Shown here: positions 7,338 through 16,883 of the stretch, piece by piece
Layout: each line of letters begins with the position of its first letter
Numbering within the stretch: the stretch's first letter is position 1
Source: Bacteroidota bacterium
Lineage (GTDB): Bacteria; Bacteroidota; Bacteroidia; Bacteroidales; F082
Assembly: GCA_002686705.1 (NCBI GenBank)
Contig: NYYH01000100.1
Coordinates: 1-36,529 of the forward strand
Direction of reading: 5' to 3'
Length of the DNA: 36,529 bases
The notes under the pieces: model-generated
What the model was told of the DNA's origin: nothing
The model's input: the letters and a program-made list of their open reading frames with translations, nothing else
The model's database searches: none
Program-made: the position numbers and the translations under genes

Positions 7338-8705
7338 CTAATCTTCATCCGATTTGAAAAGGTCTTTTTTATCAACTTTTTCAACTTTAGCATTATTTTT
7401 TAAAGTTTTTGAAACAGCCCTGTAAGGCCCAACAATTACTTCATCACCTTCGGATAAGCCATCAGTAATTTGAATAAAAGTATTGTTCTGAATTCCGGTA
7501 TGAACCGGGGTAAGTATAGCTTCATCATCTTTAAACAAGAAAACGTATTCAACGACTATTTGATCATCTGATATACCTTTATCTTTCTCTAGCCGTTCTT
7601 CTTCACGCTTTTCACGGTCAGATTTAATTCTACCTGAAGTATCCGCTCTTGTTGTAACAGCCTGAATGGCCACTGTAAGAATATTGTTAGTGGTTTCCGT
7701 CTCAATTTCAACAGTGGCTGACATGCCTGGTCTGAAGGGTGAAGTTATTGCAGCATTCTGTTTTATTAAATCATTATAAGATTCCTTTAACATCTTTATC
7801 TTAACATCAAAATTTGTTACTTGATCAGAACTAACCCCAACTGTATTTGCTGATGTTGCAATTTCGGTTACAATACCTTTAAAATCTCTATTAAGATATG
7901 CATCAACTTCAATGATTGCTGTATCTAATAAAGTTACCCGTACAATGTCGTTTTCATTAACTTCAACATTTACCTCCAATACATCCAAATTTGCAATACG
8001 CATAATCTCTGTGCCAGAAGAAAACTGTGAAGCACCAGTAACTCTTTCACCAACCTCAACACTCAACTTAGAAACAGTACCATCGTTTGGAGCATAAATT
8101 GTTGTTCGGTTTAAGTTTTCTTTAGCTTCCTTTAACGAAGCGCGCGCACTGCTAACCTGAAACTGACTTGATTTATAACTTTCCTTCGCAGCTTCAACTT
8201 CTGCACTAGCAACATCATTATTTGATTTTGCAGCCTCAAAATCAGCATCTGAAATAACTTTTTTATCCCAAAGAGTCTTACTTCGATTATAATCAAGATT
8301 TGATTTAGAAAACTGGGCCTTGCTTTGTGCCAATCTGGCTTTTGAATTAGCCTCGTTAGCCTGTGTTGTTTTTAATGAAGCGTCGGTTTTCTCGTATGCT
8401 CGCATATAAATCTCAGGATCTATTTTTGCCAACTTTTCACCTTTTACAACAAAATCCCCCTCTTTCACAAAAAGTTCAACAACTTCGCCTGAAATGTATG
8501 GACTTATCTTAATATCTTTTGCTGGTTGAATTTTACCATTTGCAGAAACAGTTTCAACAATCTTCCTGAATTCAACCAACTCCGTAGCCACTTTTGTACT
8601 ACTCGAGTTTTTGCTCTTATTAATTGCTAGTACAATAATAATTGCAAGTAGTACTATAATAGAAATTCCAATCCAGAGCTTTTTTTTACTGCTTTTATAT
8701 GCCAT
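7338..8705 (-). CDS. HlyD/RND-type periplasmic adaptor subunit
   Basis: 455 residues. One N-terminal membrane segment (about 9-27) anchors it in the inner membrane. The biotin-lipoyl-like halves (VVELFVKEGDFV; APNDGTVSKLSVEVGERV) flank an Ala/Lys/Ser-rich coiled-coil hairpin, and a beta-barrel domain follows. A charged stretch (SDREKREEERLEKDKG) sits before the last domain and the end GLSEGDEVIVGPY is typical. It would bridge an inner-membrane transporter to the TolC-like protein encoded 66 bp upstream, in one operon. No permease or ATPase gene is next to it, so the transported substrate is unknown; MacA-like partnership with an ABC exporter is the likeliest guess. Confidence 0.9.
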   Translation of the reverse strand: MAYKSSKKKLWIGISIIVLLAIIIVLAINKSKNSSSTKVATELVEFRKIVETVSANGKIQPAKDIKISPYISGEVVELFVKEGDFVVKGEKLAKIDPEIYMRAYEKTDASLKTTQANEANSKARLAQSKAQFSKSNLDYNRSKTLWDKKVISDADFEAAKSNNDVASAEVEAAKESYKSSQFQVSSARASLKEAKENLNRTTIYAPNDGTVSKLSVEVGERVTGASQFSSGTEIMRIANLDVLEVNVEVNENDIVRVTLLDTAIIEVDAYLNRDFKGIVTEIATSANTVGVSSDQVTNFDVKIKMLKESYNDLIKQNAAITSPFRPGMSATVEIETETTNNILTVAIQAVTTRADTSGRIKSDREKREEERLEKDKGISDDQIVVEYVFLFKDDEAILTPVHTGIQNNTFIQITDGLSEGDEVIVGPYRAVSKTLKNNAKVEKVDKKDLFKSDED

Positions 8706-8771
8706 TAAAATTTGTTTTACGATGAGTAAAATATTGTATAAAATTAGTGATTATTCCTTTCAAATAACAAA

Positions 8772-10160
8772 CTAATTTACTTTAACATTCGCAATATCAC
8801 TCAACGATAAACTTCTCCCGAGGTAAAAGTCGAGTATCTTGGTTTTGAAAATATAATCGAATTTTGATGAGGCTAAATTTGATTCGGCGTTGGCAAGCTG
8901 AATTTTGACTACATTATAATCGGTTGAGTTTACCATTCCTACATTAAACTTTTCTTCGGTATATTTAAAAGCTTCGGTAAACGCTTCTACACTTTTTTGA
9001 CGTGATATGAAAGTTTGATAGGCTGCGATGGCATCAGCGTAAGCCTCTTCAATATTTTTCCTTAATCGTAATTTCTCCGACGCAAGACTTAGGTTAACTG
9101 ATTCATAGTATATTTTAGACTTCTTAATATTTGTTGAAACTTGATAACCATTGAAAATAGGAATTGATAAGCCTAAGCTTAATACTCCGTTTCTGTTTTC
9201 CTTAAATTGATCACCAAAAGGTATCATATCGTTGTATCCGGGTTGACCTGGAATATAGCTTTTCATAAGTTGATCTGAAAAATTTGTACCGTATGAACCT
9301 GATGCATATAACCTGGGGCTCCGTTGTCCTTTGACTAATGACAGGCCTTTTTGTGCACTTTCAACCCTGTATTCGGCACTTTTTATTTCAGGCATAATTG
9401 TAACGGATTTATTATAAATCATACCAGCAGGAAGTAATGTAGGGTTACCCATTATTTCCAGAACAGGCTTGTCAATATCGAATTCAGTGTTAGATTCCAT
9501 ATCTAATAATTGCTTTAGGTCAAGATAAGCTATCATAACATTATTGCTTGCACTAACAAGGTTGGCATCATCCACAGCACCCTGAGCTTCTATATCATAT
9601 AAACTTCCCCTAGCTACTGCCCCTGCATCAACTTGCTTTTTGGTACGTTCAATTTGCTCTTTTGAAATATCTACCTGGCGTTGTGCATTGTTTGCAAGTT
9701 CTATAGTAAACAGAATTTGAAGATAAGCAGCGGCAACGTTTAACGACATGTCATTGCGTATTTTATCAGAAGCATATTTTTCTGCAAGATAGTCGAACTG
9801 TTTTTGACGAACATTGTTTATCAACTGTAGCCCATTAAACAAAGTTACCTGTGAATTTAGGCTAAAATAACTTGACTGTGTATTATTAGATGCATATCTG
9901 TTCGCTGATTCATCAAATGAACGTCCCCATCCGAATGTATGTGATGTACTTGCATTTACTGAGGGTGCAAGATTATACTTACTTTGTAGAACATCTTTAT
10001 CTGCAGCGTCAACAGACAATACACTCTGTTTAATGTCAATATTATTTTCAAATGCATAATTGATACATTCCTCTAATGTCCATAATTTTTGAGCAGTTAC
10101 ATTTATTCCAAAAGCAACTAACGTAATAGCTATCATTAGCAAAGCCGGCCTAATTTTCAT
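8772..10160 (-). CDS. TolC-family outer membrane efflux protein
   Basis: 462 residues, usual for the family. There is a signal peptide (about 1-23, ending VTAQ) and the WTLEECINYAFENNIDIKQ opening typical of Bacteroidota TolC proteins. Two repeated helical halves carry outer membrane beta segments (YFSLNSQVTLFNG; LSLGLSIPIFNGYQ). It forms the outer membrane channel for the adaptor encoded next, and a predicted -7 box at 10207-10214 would serve both. Confidence 0.92.
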   Translation of the reverse strand: MKIRPALLMIAITLVAFGINVTAQKLWTLEECINYAFENNIDIKQSVLSVDAADKDVLQSKYNLAPSVNASTSHTFGWGRSFDESANRYASNNTQSSYFSLNSQVTLFNGLQLINNVRQKQFDYLAEKYASDKIRNDMSLNVAAAYLQILFTIELANNAQRQVDISKEQIERTKKQVDAGAVARGSLYDIEAQGAVDDANLVSASNNVMIAYLDLKQLLDMESNTEFDIDKPVLEIMGNPTLLPAGMIYNKSVTIMPEIKSAEYRVESAQKGLSLVKGQRSPRLYASGSYGTNFSDQLMKSYIPGQPGYNDMIPFGDQFKENRNGVLSLGLSIPIFNGYQVSTNIKKSKIYYESVNLSLASEKLRLRKNIEEAYADAIAAYQTFISRQKSVEAFTEAFKYTEEKFNVGMVNSTDYNVVKIQLANAESNLASSKFDYIFKTKILDFYLGRSLSLSDIANVKVN

Positions 10161-10206
10161 CTCTTCTGTTTTTTTGATTCCACATATATTATCTAAAAAT
10201 GTGCCA

Positions 10207-10214
10207 CAAAGTTA
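10207..10214 (-). promoter_or_regulatory. Predicted -7 box of the tolC-hlyD operon
   Basis: TAACTTTG on the minus strand fits TAnnTTTG; a weak TTG lies about 16 bp further upstream. It predicts a leader of about 40 nt. The rest of 10215-10453, between this operon and the peptidase gene, shows no other clear element; TATACTTG at 10331-10338 is a one-mismatch box on the plus strand. Confidence 0.5.
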
Positions 10215-10453
10215 ATCAATTGAAACACAACAAGGTGATTATTAAATATTAAATTATTAGCAAGTAAAGTGTCCAGTTATTAACACGTATTTGTACGAAA
10301 TCGGACATCTAATGTAAAGGAACGAGATTCTATACTTGCCTTAATGAAAAACTAAAGCAATTTCAATCATATTGTTATGTATAGCTCTTGATAATAGCAA
10401 GTGGAATACAAATGAAAAAAGCACTAATTTTACAAACGATTAAAAAATGGAAT

Positions 10454-12790
10454 ATGAAAAAACTAACATTATTTCTAATTTTATTTCTGATATACCAATT
10501 TGGAGTGGCACAATTTCCAAATCAGGGAATAGGAGATACGATACACGCAATACATTACAGCATTTATCTTGATGAGATTAACACCTCTGACCAGACAATA
10601 TCTGGCTATACCGAAATCGAGATCACGCCATTGGTTTCCAACCTGAATTATATTCCATTGGAACTACTTGACTTGACAACCGATTCTGTATTTGTTAATC
10701 AAGGTGCTGCTACTTTTAATCATATTAATGATAGACTTACAATTTTTTTAGATACCCCAATAACTCCAAACGATACTGTAGTAGTACGGATTTACTATCA
10801 TGGTCAACCTTTTCATGAAGCTTGGGGTGGCTTCCATTTTTCCGGCAATTATGCTTTTAATCTAGGCGTTGGTTTTGTGTCTATTCCACATAATCTTGGA
10901 AAAGCATGGTTCCCTTGCATTGACAATTTTACTGATCGAGCTGATTACGATTTGTTTGTTACTGCTAATACCGGCATCACTGTAACTGCTGGTGGATTTC
11001 TGGTAGATACTGTTAACAATGGCAATACAACTACTTGGCATTGGAGTCTTCCTCACCCTATACCAACGTATCTGGCTTCGGTGGCAATAGGCAACTATAT
11101 TGAATATCAGGACGTGTATATTGGTATAGAAGACACAATACCAATTAGCATATTTACCAGACCATCTGAAGCAGGTAAAGTGGCCGGTTCTTTTGTTAAT
11201 CTGCATGAAATAATGGACTGGTTTGAGACTCATTTTGGAGCATATCCTTTTGAGAAGATTGGTTATACCGGAACAGCTATCGGAGCTATGGAACATGCAT
11301 CCAACATAGCATATCCTCATTTTGCTATAAATGGAGGAACATCGTACGAATCGCTTCTCACTCATGAACTTTCACATATGTGGTTTGGTGATAAGGTAAC
11401 CTGTTCTACTGCTGAAGATATGTGGCTTAATGAAGGCTGGGCTACATTTTGTGCTATTTATTATTTAGAGGAGCTATATAGTTATGATGAATTTATCACA
11501 GAAATGCGTAATAATCATAAAGATGTACTACAAAATGCACATATTGTTGATGGCGGATACTGGCCTTTAAATGATATCCCTCAACAATATACATATGGCA
11601 AAACAGCTTATGATAAAGGTGGTACGGTGGTCAACGTATTACGCAATTATTTAGGTGATTCAATTTTCTCTGATGCGATTACTGCTTTCCTCAACACCGA
11701 TAGTATTGCGTATCATTCGGTTTCTTCTTACACGTTACGTGATTTTTTAACCGATTATACTGGCATTAATATGATACCATTTTTTGATGCTTGGGTAATG
11801 ACTCCCGGAACACCGCATTTCTCAATAGATTCAATACAAGTTACCGAAGGAGGTGCAATTTTTATGATTGATATCTGGCTAAAGCAAAAACGTAAAGGGT
11901 TTGATTTCTTAGCTGATGATAATATAGTTGAGGTAACTTTAGTTGATGAGAACTTTAACTACTATACTGATACAATACATTTCTCTGGTAAGACAGGTCA
12001 TTCTGTAAAATATTATGACCTAGAAACCATGCCAACAGAACCAGTAGCAGCTTTTATCGATTTGTTTGAAAAGGTTAATGATGCTACCACTGATAATTAT
12101 AAATATTTTACACAGCCTACCAATTACGCTTTTCCGACAACATATTTTACACTCGACATTGATGAATTATCAGATTCAACTTTGGTAAGAGTTACGCATA
12201 ATTGGGTCGCCCCGGATAGTTTAAAAGTGCCTGTGGATGGATTACGTTTATCACCTTACCGTTACTGGAAAGTAGATGGAGTTTTCCATGAAAGTTATCA
12301 GGCTAATGGTAAATTCTTTTACAGTATCTCAAGTAATCTTGATGATGGTTTAATCTTGTCAGATAACGACTCGGTAGTGATTCTGTATCGAGAAAACACT
12401 TCTTCTAATTGGCATGAAGTATCCCAAACACGCATTGGTCCATGGTCGGTTGGAAATATCATAGTGGATGATCTGCAACCTGGAGAGTACACTCTGGCAG
12501 TTTGGGATAAAACAATAGTTGGGGAGAATGAAAATCAAATTAATAAGAGTAATATTAAAATTTATCCAAATCCAACAGAAGGTGAACTAAATTTTAAATT
12601 TCCACATAAAGGAAAATACACTGTATTACTTTTTGATGAGAAAGGAAAACAAATAGATAGTGTTCAAATAAATTCAAAAAAAGGCTCATGGAATTGGAAG
12701 AATAATAACCTGAGTTCAGGTGTAATTATTGTGTACGTGAGCGAAAAAGGGAAAGTATTGACAACCCAGAAAATAGTACTGATTCAATAA
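10454..12790 (+). CDS. Secreted M1-family zinc metallopeptidase with T9SS tail
   Basis: 778 residues from the ATG at 10454, chosen because it gives a clean signal peptide (MKKLTLFLILFLIYQFGVAQ); a TTG at 10388 and an ATG at 10412 would add an odd N-terminal extension. The M1 fold shows the exopeptidase-type motif as GAMEH (277-281; GAMEN in the classic enzymes) and the zinc site HELSH (304-308) with the third ligand E327 in NEGWATF. The tail (IYPNPTEGELNFKF ... SSGVIIVYVSEKGK) is a T9SS type A sorting domain. The protein should be exported across the outer membrane and act on peptides, probably as an aminopeptidase. The AlkD-like gene follows after 26 bp. Confidence 0.92.
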   Translation: MKKLTLFLILFLIYQFGVAQFPNQGIGDTIHAIHYSIYLDEINTSDQTISGYTEIEITPLVSNLNYIPLELLDLTTDSVFVNQGAATFNHINDRLTIFLDTPITPNDTVVVRIYYHGQPFHEAWGGFHFSGNYAFNLGVGFVSIPHNLGKAWFPCIDNFTDRADYDLFVTANTGITVTAGGFLVDTVNNGNTTTWHWSLPHPIPTYLASVAIGNYIEYQDVYIGIEDTIPISIFTRPSEAGKVAGSFVNLHEIMDWFETHFGAYPFEKIGYTGTAIGAMEHASNIAYPHFAINGGTSYESLLTHELSHMWFGDKVTCSTAEDMWLNEGWATFCAIYYLEELYSYDEFITEMRNNHKDVLQNAHIVDGGYWPLNDIPQQYTYGKTAYDKGGTVVNVLRNYLGDSIFSDAITAFLNTDSIAYHSVSSYTLRDFLTDYTGINMIPFFDAWVMTPGTPHFSIDSIQVTEGGAIFMIDIWLKQKRKGFDFLADDNIVEVTLVDENFNYYTDTIHFSGKTGHSVKYYDLETMPTEPVAAFIDLFEKVNDATTDNYKYFTQPTNYAFPTTYFTLDIDELSDSTLVRVTHNWVAPDSLKVPVDGLRLSPYRYWKVDGVFHESYQANGKFFYSISSNLDDGLILSDNDSVVILYRENTSSNWHEVSQTRIGPWSVGNIIVDDLQPGEYTLAVWDKTIVGENENQINKSNIKIYPNPTEGELNFKFPHKGKYTVLLFDEKGKQIDSVQINSKKGSWNWKNNNLSSGVIIVYVSEKGKVLTTQKIVLIQ

Positions 12791-12816
12791 AATGCATTTT
12801 ATTACCAGCTGTTGTT

Positions 12817-13515
12817 ATGAGATCCCTGGAATACTTATCCCCACTGATTACTGCATTTGAAAGTAGTGCAAATCCTGAAATTGCGCCTCAAATGGAAAAG
12901 TACATGCGAAACCTATTCCCTTTTTTTGGCATTAAATCACCTGAACGGCGCGAAATTTACAAAGTCTTTATTAGGAAAAATGGACTTATTCCGAAAGCAA
13001 ATAAGAAAGAAATTGTACAATGGTGCTGGCAAGCTCCGCAACGTGAATACCAACTTTTTGCAATGGAACTTCTGGGCAGATCCTTAAAAAATGAATCTGA
13101 AAACATCCTTGACCTTTATGAGTATATGATAGTTACAAAATCATGGTGGGATACTGTTGATTATATTGCAATTAATTTAGTTGGAGGGTATTTCAAAAAA
13201 TTTCCCGAAAGTATTGAGAAAGTTACCCATCTGTGGATGAAATCTGAGAACATGTGGTTGTTAAGAACATGCCTTCTTTTTCAGTTAAAATATAAGTCAC
13301 AGCTTAATACTAAGCTTCTTCATGGTTTTATTTCAGAACTGATACAATCAAAGGAATTTTTTATTCAAAAAGCAATTGGATGGATATTGCGTGAATATTC
13401 AAAAACAAATCCAGATTTTGTAATTAACTATGTGAATAAATATGATTTGCCTCCATTAAGTAAGCGTGAAACTTTACTATGGATGAAAAACAAAGGAGTC
13501 ATTCAGAGGTTGTAA
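12817..13515 (+). CDS. AlkD-like DNA alkylation repair protein
   Basis: 232 residues of HEAT-like helical repeats. The family signature WWDTVDY (110-116) holds D112, equivalent by position to the catalytic Asp of Bacillus AlkD. Family members remove positively charged alkylated bases (3-methyladenine, 7-methylguanine) from DNA without flipping them. PFFGIKSPERR at the N-terminus is also typical. It lies 26 bp behind the secreted peptidase, so it may be co-transcribed, although the two have no clear functional link. Confidence 0.9.
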   Translation: MRSLEYLSPLITAFESSANPEIAPQMEKYMRNLFPFFGIKSPERREIYKVFIRKNGLIPKANKKEIVQWCWQAPQREYQLFAMELLGRSLKNESENILDLYEYMIVTKSWWDTVDYIAINLVGGYFKKFPESIEKVTHLWMKSENMWLLRTCLLFQLKYKSQLNTKLLHGFISELIQSKEFFIQKAIGWILREYSKTNPDFVINYVNKYDLPPLSKRETLLWMKNKGVIQRL

Positions 13516-13557
13516 TTAAAAGTGGTTATATACTTCAATTATAATTTATGATATACT

Positions 13558-13848
13558 TCAGGCGAGTTTGAATTTATTTTCTTTAATATTTAACACTTTC
13601 ATTTCTTCGCCACAATTAGGACATATTTTCTCGTTATCCACCACTCCGTTTTCACATGATGTACAAGTATAGGTCATAGTATAATGACGAGTAAGAATAT
13701 TATTTTCGGCTTTCAACACCGTTATAAAACCCACTATTGGGGTTAAAAATAAGCTTATGTAAAATATTTCAATAAAGCTTATCCTTTTGCCAAGGGAAAT
13801 AAGTGAAACAGATATTGATAAAAGTAAATATATACTAAAATAAACCAT
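13558..13848 (-). CDS. Small membrane protein with C-terminal zinc ribbon, unknown function
   Basis: 96 residues. Two hydrophobic segments (about 3-19 and 26-45) precede a short zinc ribbon with paired cysteines C62/C65 (CTSC) and C76/C79 (CPNC), then a lysine-rich end. The pattern of membrane anchor plus cytoplasmic zinc ribbon is common in small bacterial proteins with no known job. It is convergent with the AlkD-like gene and has no neighbour on its strand. I see no strong promoter in 13849-13920. Confidence 0.65.
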   Translation of the reverse strand: MVYFSIYLLLSISVSLISLGKRISFIEIFYISLFLTPIVGFITVLKAENNILTRHYTMTYTCTSCENGVVDNEKICPNCGEEMKVLNIKENKFKLA

Positions 13849-14168
13849 AGTGGCTTGGTTTTGCTTTTCGCTTTTGTGTTTTGCAATATTAATGCCGTAA
13901 TTTATATATATCAGAAAATGTGAGATGTAGAAAATTTCAACCTCAATATTAGCTGCACTTCATCCGATATTGGACACGAAATCAGATAATCACAAACATG
14001 TTTAATTATCGATTCCATTCCTTGTACTCGATATTTAAACCATTTAAAGAGCTATTTTTTATTCGTTAGTAATTGTTTTGAAAGGAAAAATCGAAAAGCA
14101 AACAAAATTCAACAATAATAATTTTAGAATGTATAACATTTATTCGCATTTAGTATTTTTGCCCACTT
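13849..14168. other. Gene-free AT-rich interval
   Basis: About 320 bp between two divergent genes. I see no RNA gene or repeat. The only clear element is the -7 box at 14154-14161 at its right edge. Confidence 0.5.
14154..14161 (+). promoter_or_regulatory. Predicted -7 box of the serine hydrolase gene
   Basis: TATTTTTG fits TAnnTTTG exactly and ends 7 bp before the ATG at 14169, so the mRNA would have almost no leader. Confidence 0.5.
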
Positions 14169-15383
14169 ATGAAATATTACCTTCTATTACGCACTTTCTT
14201 CATGTTATTTTTAGGAATACTGGTTGCATGTAATAATGTTCAAACTAAAACCTCTGAAATTTCAATTTCTCCGATTCCCGAAATAAAAAAAGAAATTTTT
14301 CATGATCCTGATAGTGCTGTTATCTCAAAAAAAGCAATTGAATTGGATAATAAATTTAAGCGATTGGTTAAAACTAATGGGTTTAATGGCACTGTACTTT
14401 ATGCGGAAAAGGGTAGAGTTATATTACAAAAGGCTTATGGATATAGAAATGTTAGGTCTAAAAAAGAGGAACTAACTATTTCAGATGCATTTCAATTGGC
14501 TTCCATATCAAAGATGTTCAGTGCAATGGCCATCATGATTCTTAAAAATGATGGAAAGGTTGATTATGATGAAAACATAATTACCTATTTACCAGATTTC
14601 CCTTATGAAGATGTTACTTTAAGGTTGCTCATGACTCATCGTGCCGGACTTCCAAGGTATATGAGCATTGCTCATAGTAGTTGGAAAAACAAAAAAATTC
14701 CGTTGAACAATGATGATATGCTGGATCTTTTTGTAGAATATAAACCAGACAAGTATTTTTCGCCCAATACAGGTTTCCATTATTGTAATACAAATTATGC
14801 TTTACTTACAAATATTGTTGAATCAGTATCTGGGATGCATTTTGAGAATTTTGTGGAAGAAAGGATATTTATTCCTCTTGAGATGGAAAATTCGTTTGTT
14901 TACAATATGAGGCAAGATACAAGTGTTTCCCTATATGTCGAAGAAGGTGTTCCGGGATATTATCTCCGTGGATGGCGTTGGCGCGAAATGACAAACGAAT
15001 ATCTAAATGGTGTGATGGGAGATAAAAATATTTATACTTCAGTTGGAGATTTATATAAGTACGATCGTGCTCTTGATAATTTTACATTATTGCCTGAAGA
15101 AATTATTGCCGAATCGTTTAAACGAGGAAATCCTAGTTACTGGAAAAGAAAAAACAACTATGGCTTTGGATGGCGTGTTAAAGAGGATATGGACAGTACT
15201 GTATTTCATTTTGGATGGTGGAAAGGTTTCCGTACTTTTTATATTCGTGAAATGAAATACCAGAAAACGTTGATTGTATTAACCAATAAAGATAAAGGTC
15301 CGGGTTCATCACACTTTTGGAATATTATTAAAGCTGATACTTTACCGATTGGTAGAACATGTGAAATTAAACGACAAGATTAG
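14169..15383 (+). CDS. Class C beta-lactamase-like serine hydrolase, lipoprotein
   Basis: 404 residues. The signal sequence ends in a lipobox (GILVAC, C21), so it should be lipid-anchored outside the inner membrane. Serine-hydrolase motifs: SxxK as SISK (112-115), YxN as YCN (205-207), and HFGWWKGF in the place of the KTG/HxG box. The family (Pfam Beta-lactamase, PF00144) includes AmpC, DD-peptidases and esterases; nothing here marks it as a resistance enzyme, and a peptidoglycan or ester substrate is just as likely. The gene stands alone and converges with a broken glycosyltransferase gene 13 bp further on. Confidence 0.9.
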   Translation: MKYYLLLRTFFMLFLGILVACNNVQTKTSEISISPIPEIKKEIFHDPDSAVISKKAIELDNKFKRLVKTNGFNGTVLYAEKGRVILQKAYGYRNVRSKKEELTISDAFQLASISKMFSAMAIMILKNDGKVDYDENIITYLPDFPYEDVTLRLLMTHRAGLPRYMSIAHSSWKNKKIPLNNDDMLDLFVEYKPDKYFSPNTGFHYCNTNYALLTNIVESVSGMHFENFVEERIFIPLEMENSFVYNMRQDTSVSLYVEEGVPGYYLRGWRWREMTNEYLNGVMGDKNIYTSVGDLYKYDRALDNFTLLPEEIIAESFKRGNPSYWKRKNNYGFGWRVKEDMDSTVFHFGWWKGFRTFYIREMKYQKTLIVLTNKDKGPGSSHFWNIIKADTLPIGRTCEIKRQD

Positions 15384-15396
15384 TTTGTTTATCGTC

Positions 15397-16809
15397 TTAC
15401 AATTGATAAATACAATAATCATTATTATCTAAAACAATGGGTAGGTCAAGGTCAATATTTGTCCCAAATGCTTTCTTCAATATCACTATATATTTAAGCC
15501 CCTTTTCTTTTAGGTTGTTGATATATTTTTCATCAACGAGTTTTTCATTAGATTCAACCCAACCTTTTCGGTGGGCAAAATACATTGGAGTAGGATATTC
15601 ACCGCTATTTATTAAAATCAGATCCTCTAGTAATGATACTTTGTCCAAATCCTCTTCTAAGTTTAGTATAGCCCATTCCTTGTCATGAATTCTAAAATCA
15701 TGCTGCTGACTAAGTATTCCATCAATGCTAATGGCAAGTAATACAACAAATGCAATCTTTTTATTCTTGATTTGAGCGAGACCATATCCAGCAATTAGTG
15801 CCATAACAGGTACAAATGGGACGATGTAATAAGAGTGGCGAGCGAATGTGTCCCCAGCTTAAAAAATAATCACCATCATGGATAAGAAACTCAGGACAAA
15901 AACATAAGATAGTAGTTTGTTTTTTTTAATAATCACATGAACTAATCCAAACAGGAATAATGCAAAACCAATAAAATTAAACGCATTTTCATAGAAATTT
16001 TGCAGAGCCGAATTTATATTATTTGTAATTTCAATTATACCCTGGTATAACTCTTTACCCAAAAAAAAGTGCAGGAAGCCATATGTTTCAACTAAATAAG
16101 GAACCCAATAAAAATACCAGATAATTGAAGGTAATAAACTGAATATTGAAGCGGCAACAAATGCGATCTTACGCTTGAAAATTACTTCAATACTTAGAAT
16201 TGGGATTAAAAAAATAATCAATAAATAAGCGGAGGGTAATTTTGATAAGGTTCCTAGTGCTATTAATACACCATAATAAATTAGGTTTAAGAATCCACCC
16301 GAACGGGAATTTTTGTCAAAATAATTAGTTCCAAAGTAAATACCTGCCAAAATGAATGACATGGCAAAAGTATCTGGCATAATTTTTCTAGAATAAGTAA
16401 ACCAAATGGAAAATAGTAAAATTAAGGTTGAAGAAAAAGCAATATTCCTCATGAAGTACTTCTCGATCAATTTGTAAAAGAAAAATAATCCAAGACTTGA
16501 AATAATTAAGTTAATTAATCTCCCATACCAGTGTTGATACCCAAAAATTTCTGAAACCAAATAAGTCAGATAATTAAATAGAGGAAATTCCATGCCTGTG
16601 ATACCTGTTTTATTTCCAGCGATATCAATCCTTGGATAAAAGATATTATTGTCAGTTTCCAGGAAATTTCTTGAAACCATTGTAACAGTTGTCTGTCTCC
16701 AATTATGTCCAATTTCTAAAGGCGGATTTGTTATACCAATTAGCCTTATAAAGAAGAATAATATAATCCAAAATCGAATATCGCGAAAATAGATTTTAAT
16801 CGTGTCCAT
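15397..16809 (-). pseudogene. GT39-like (PMT/ArnT superfamily) membrane glycosyltransferase, split by one in-frame stop
   Basis: Two open segments in the same frame, 316 codons (16809-15862) and 18+135 codons (15858-15397), are separated by a single TAA at 15859-15861. The text across the stop, MMVIIF-stop-AGDTFARHSYYIVPFVP, reads as continuous protein, and the ARHSYYIVPFVP region is typical of this superfamily's later membrane segments. The N-terminal part has the GHNWRQTTVTMV loop after the first membrane helix and about eight hydrophobic helices. An ancestral AAA (Lys) changed to TAA at the end of a T run would explain it. The family transfers sugars from polyprenyl phosphates outside the inner membrane. 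It may be an inactive allele, a sequencing error, or two expressed fragments. Confidence 0.8.
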
Positions 16810-16883
16810 TAATTGACAATGTTTCTAATTCTGAATATTATTTGAAAAGGAAATAATAATAGAACTATATCTTTAACTTCATC

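Noticed and set aside
10261..14000. Loose similarity between ACGAAATCGGACA (about 10297) and ACGAAATCAGATA (about 13977)
   Set aside because: Match of only about ten bases, with different surroundings; too weak for a repeat or binding site.
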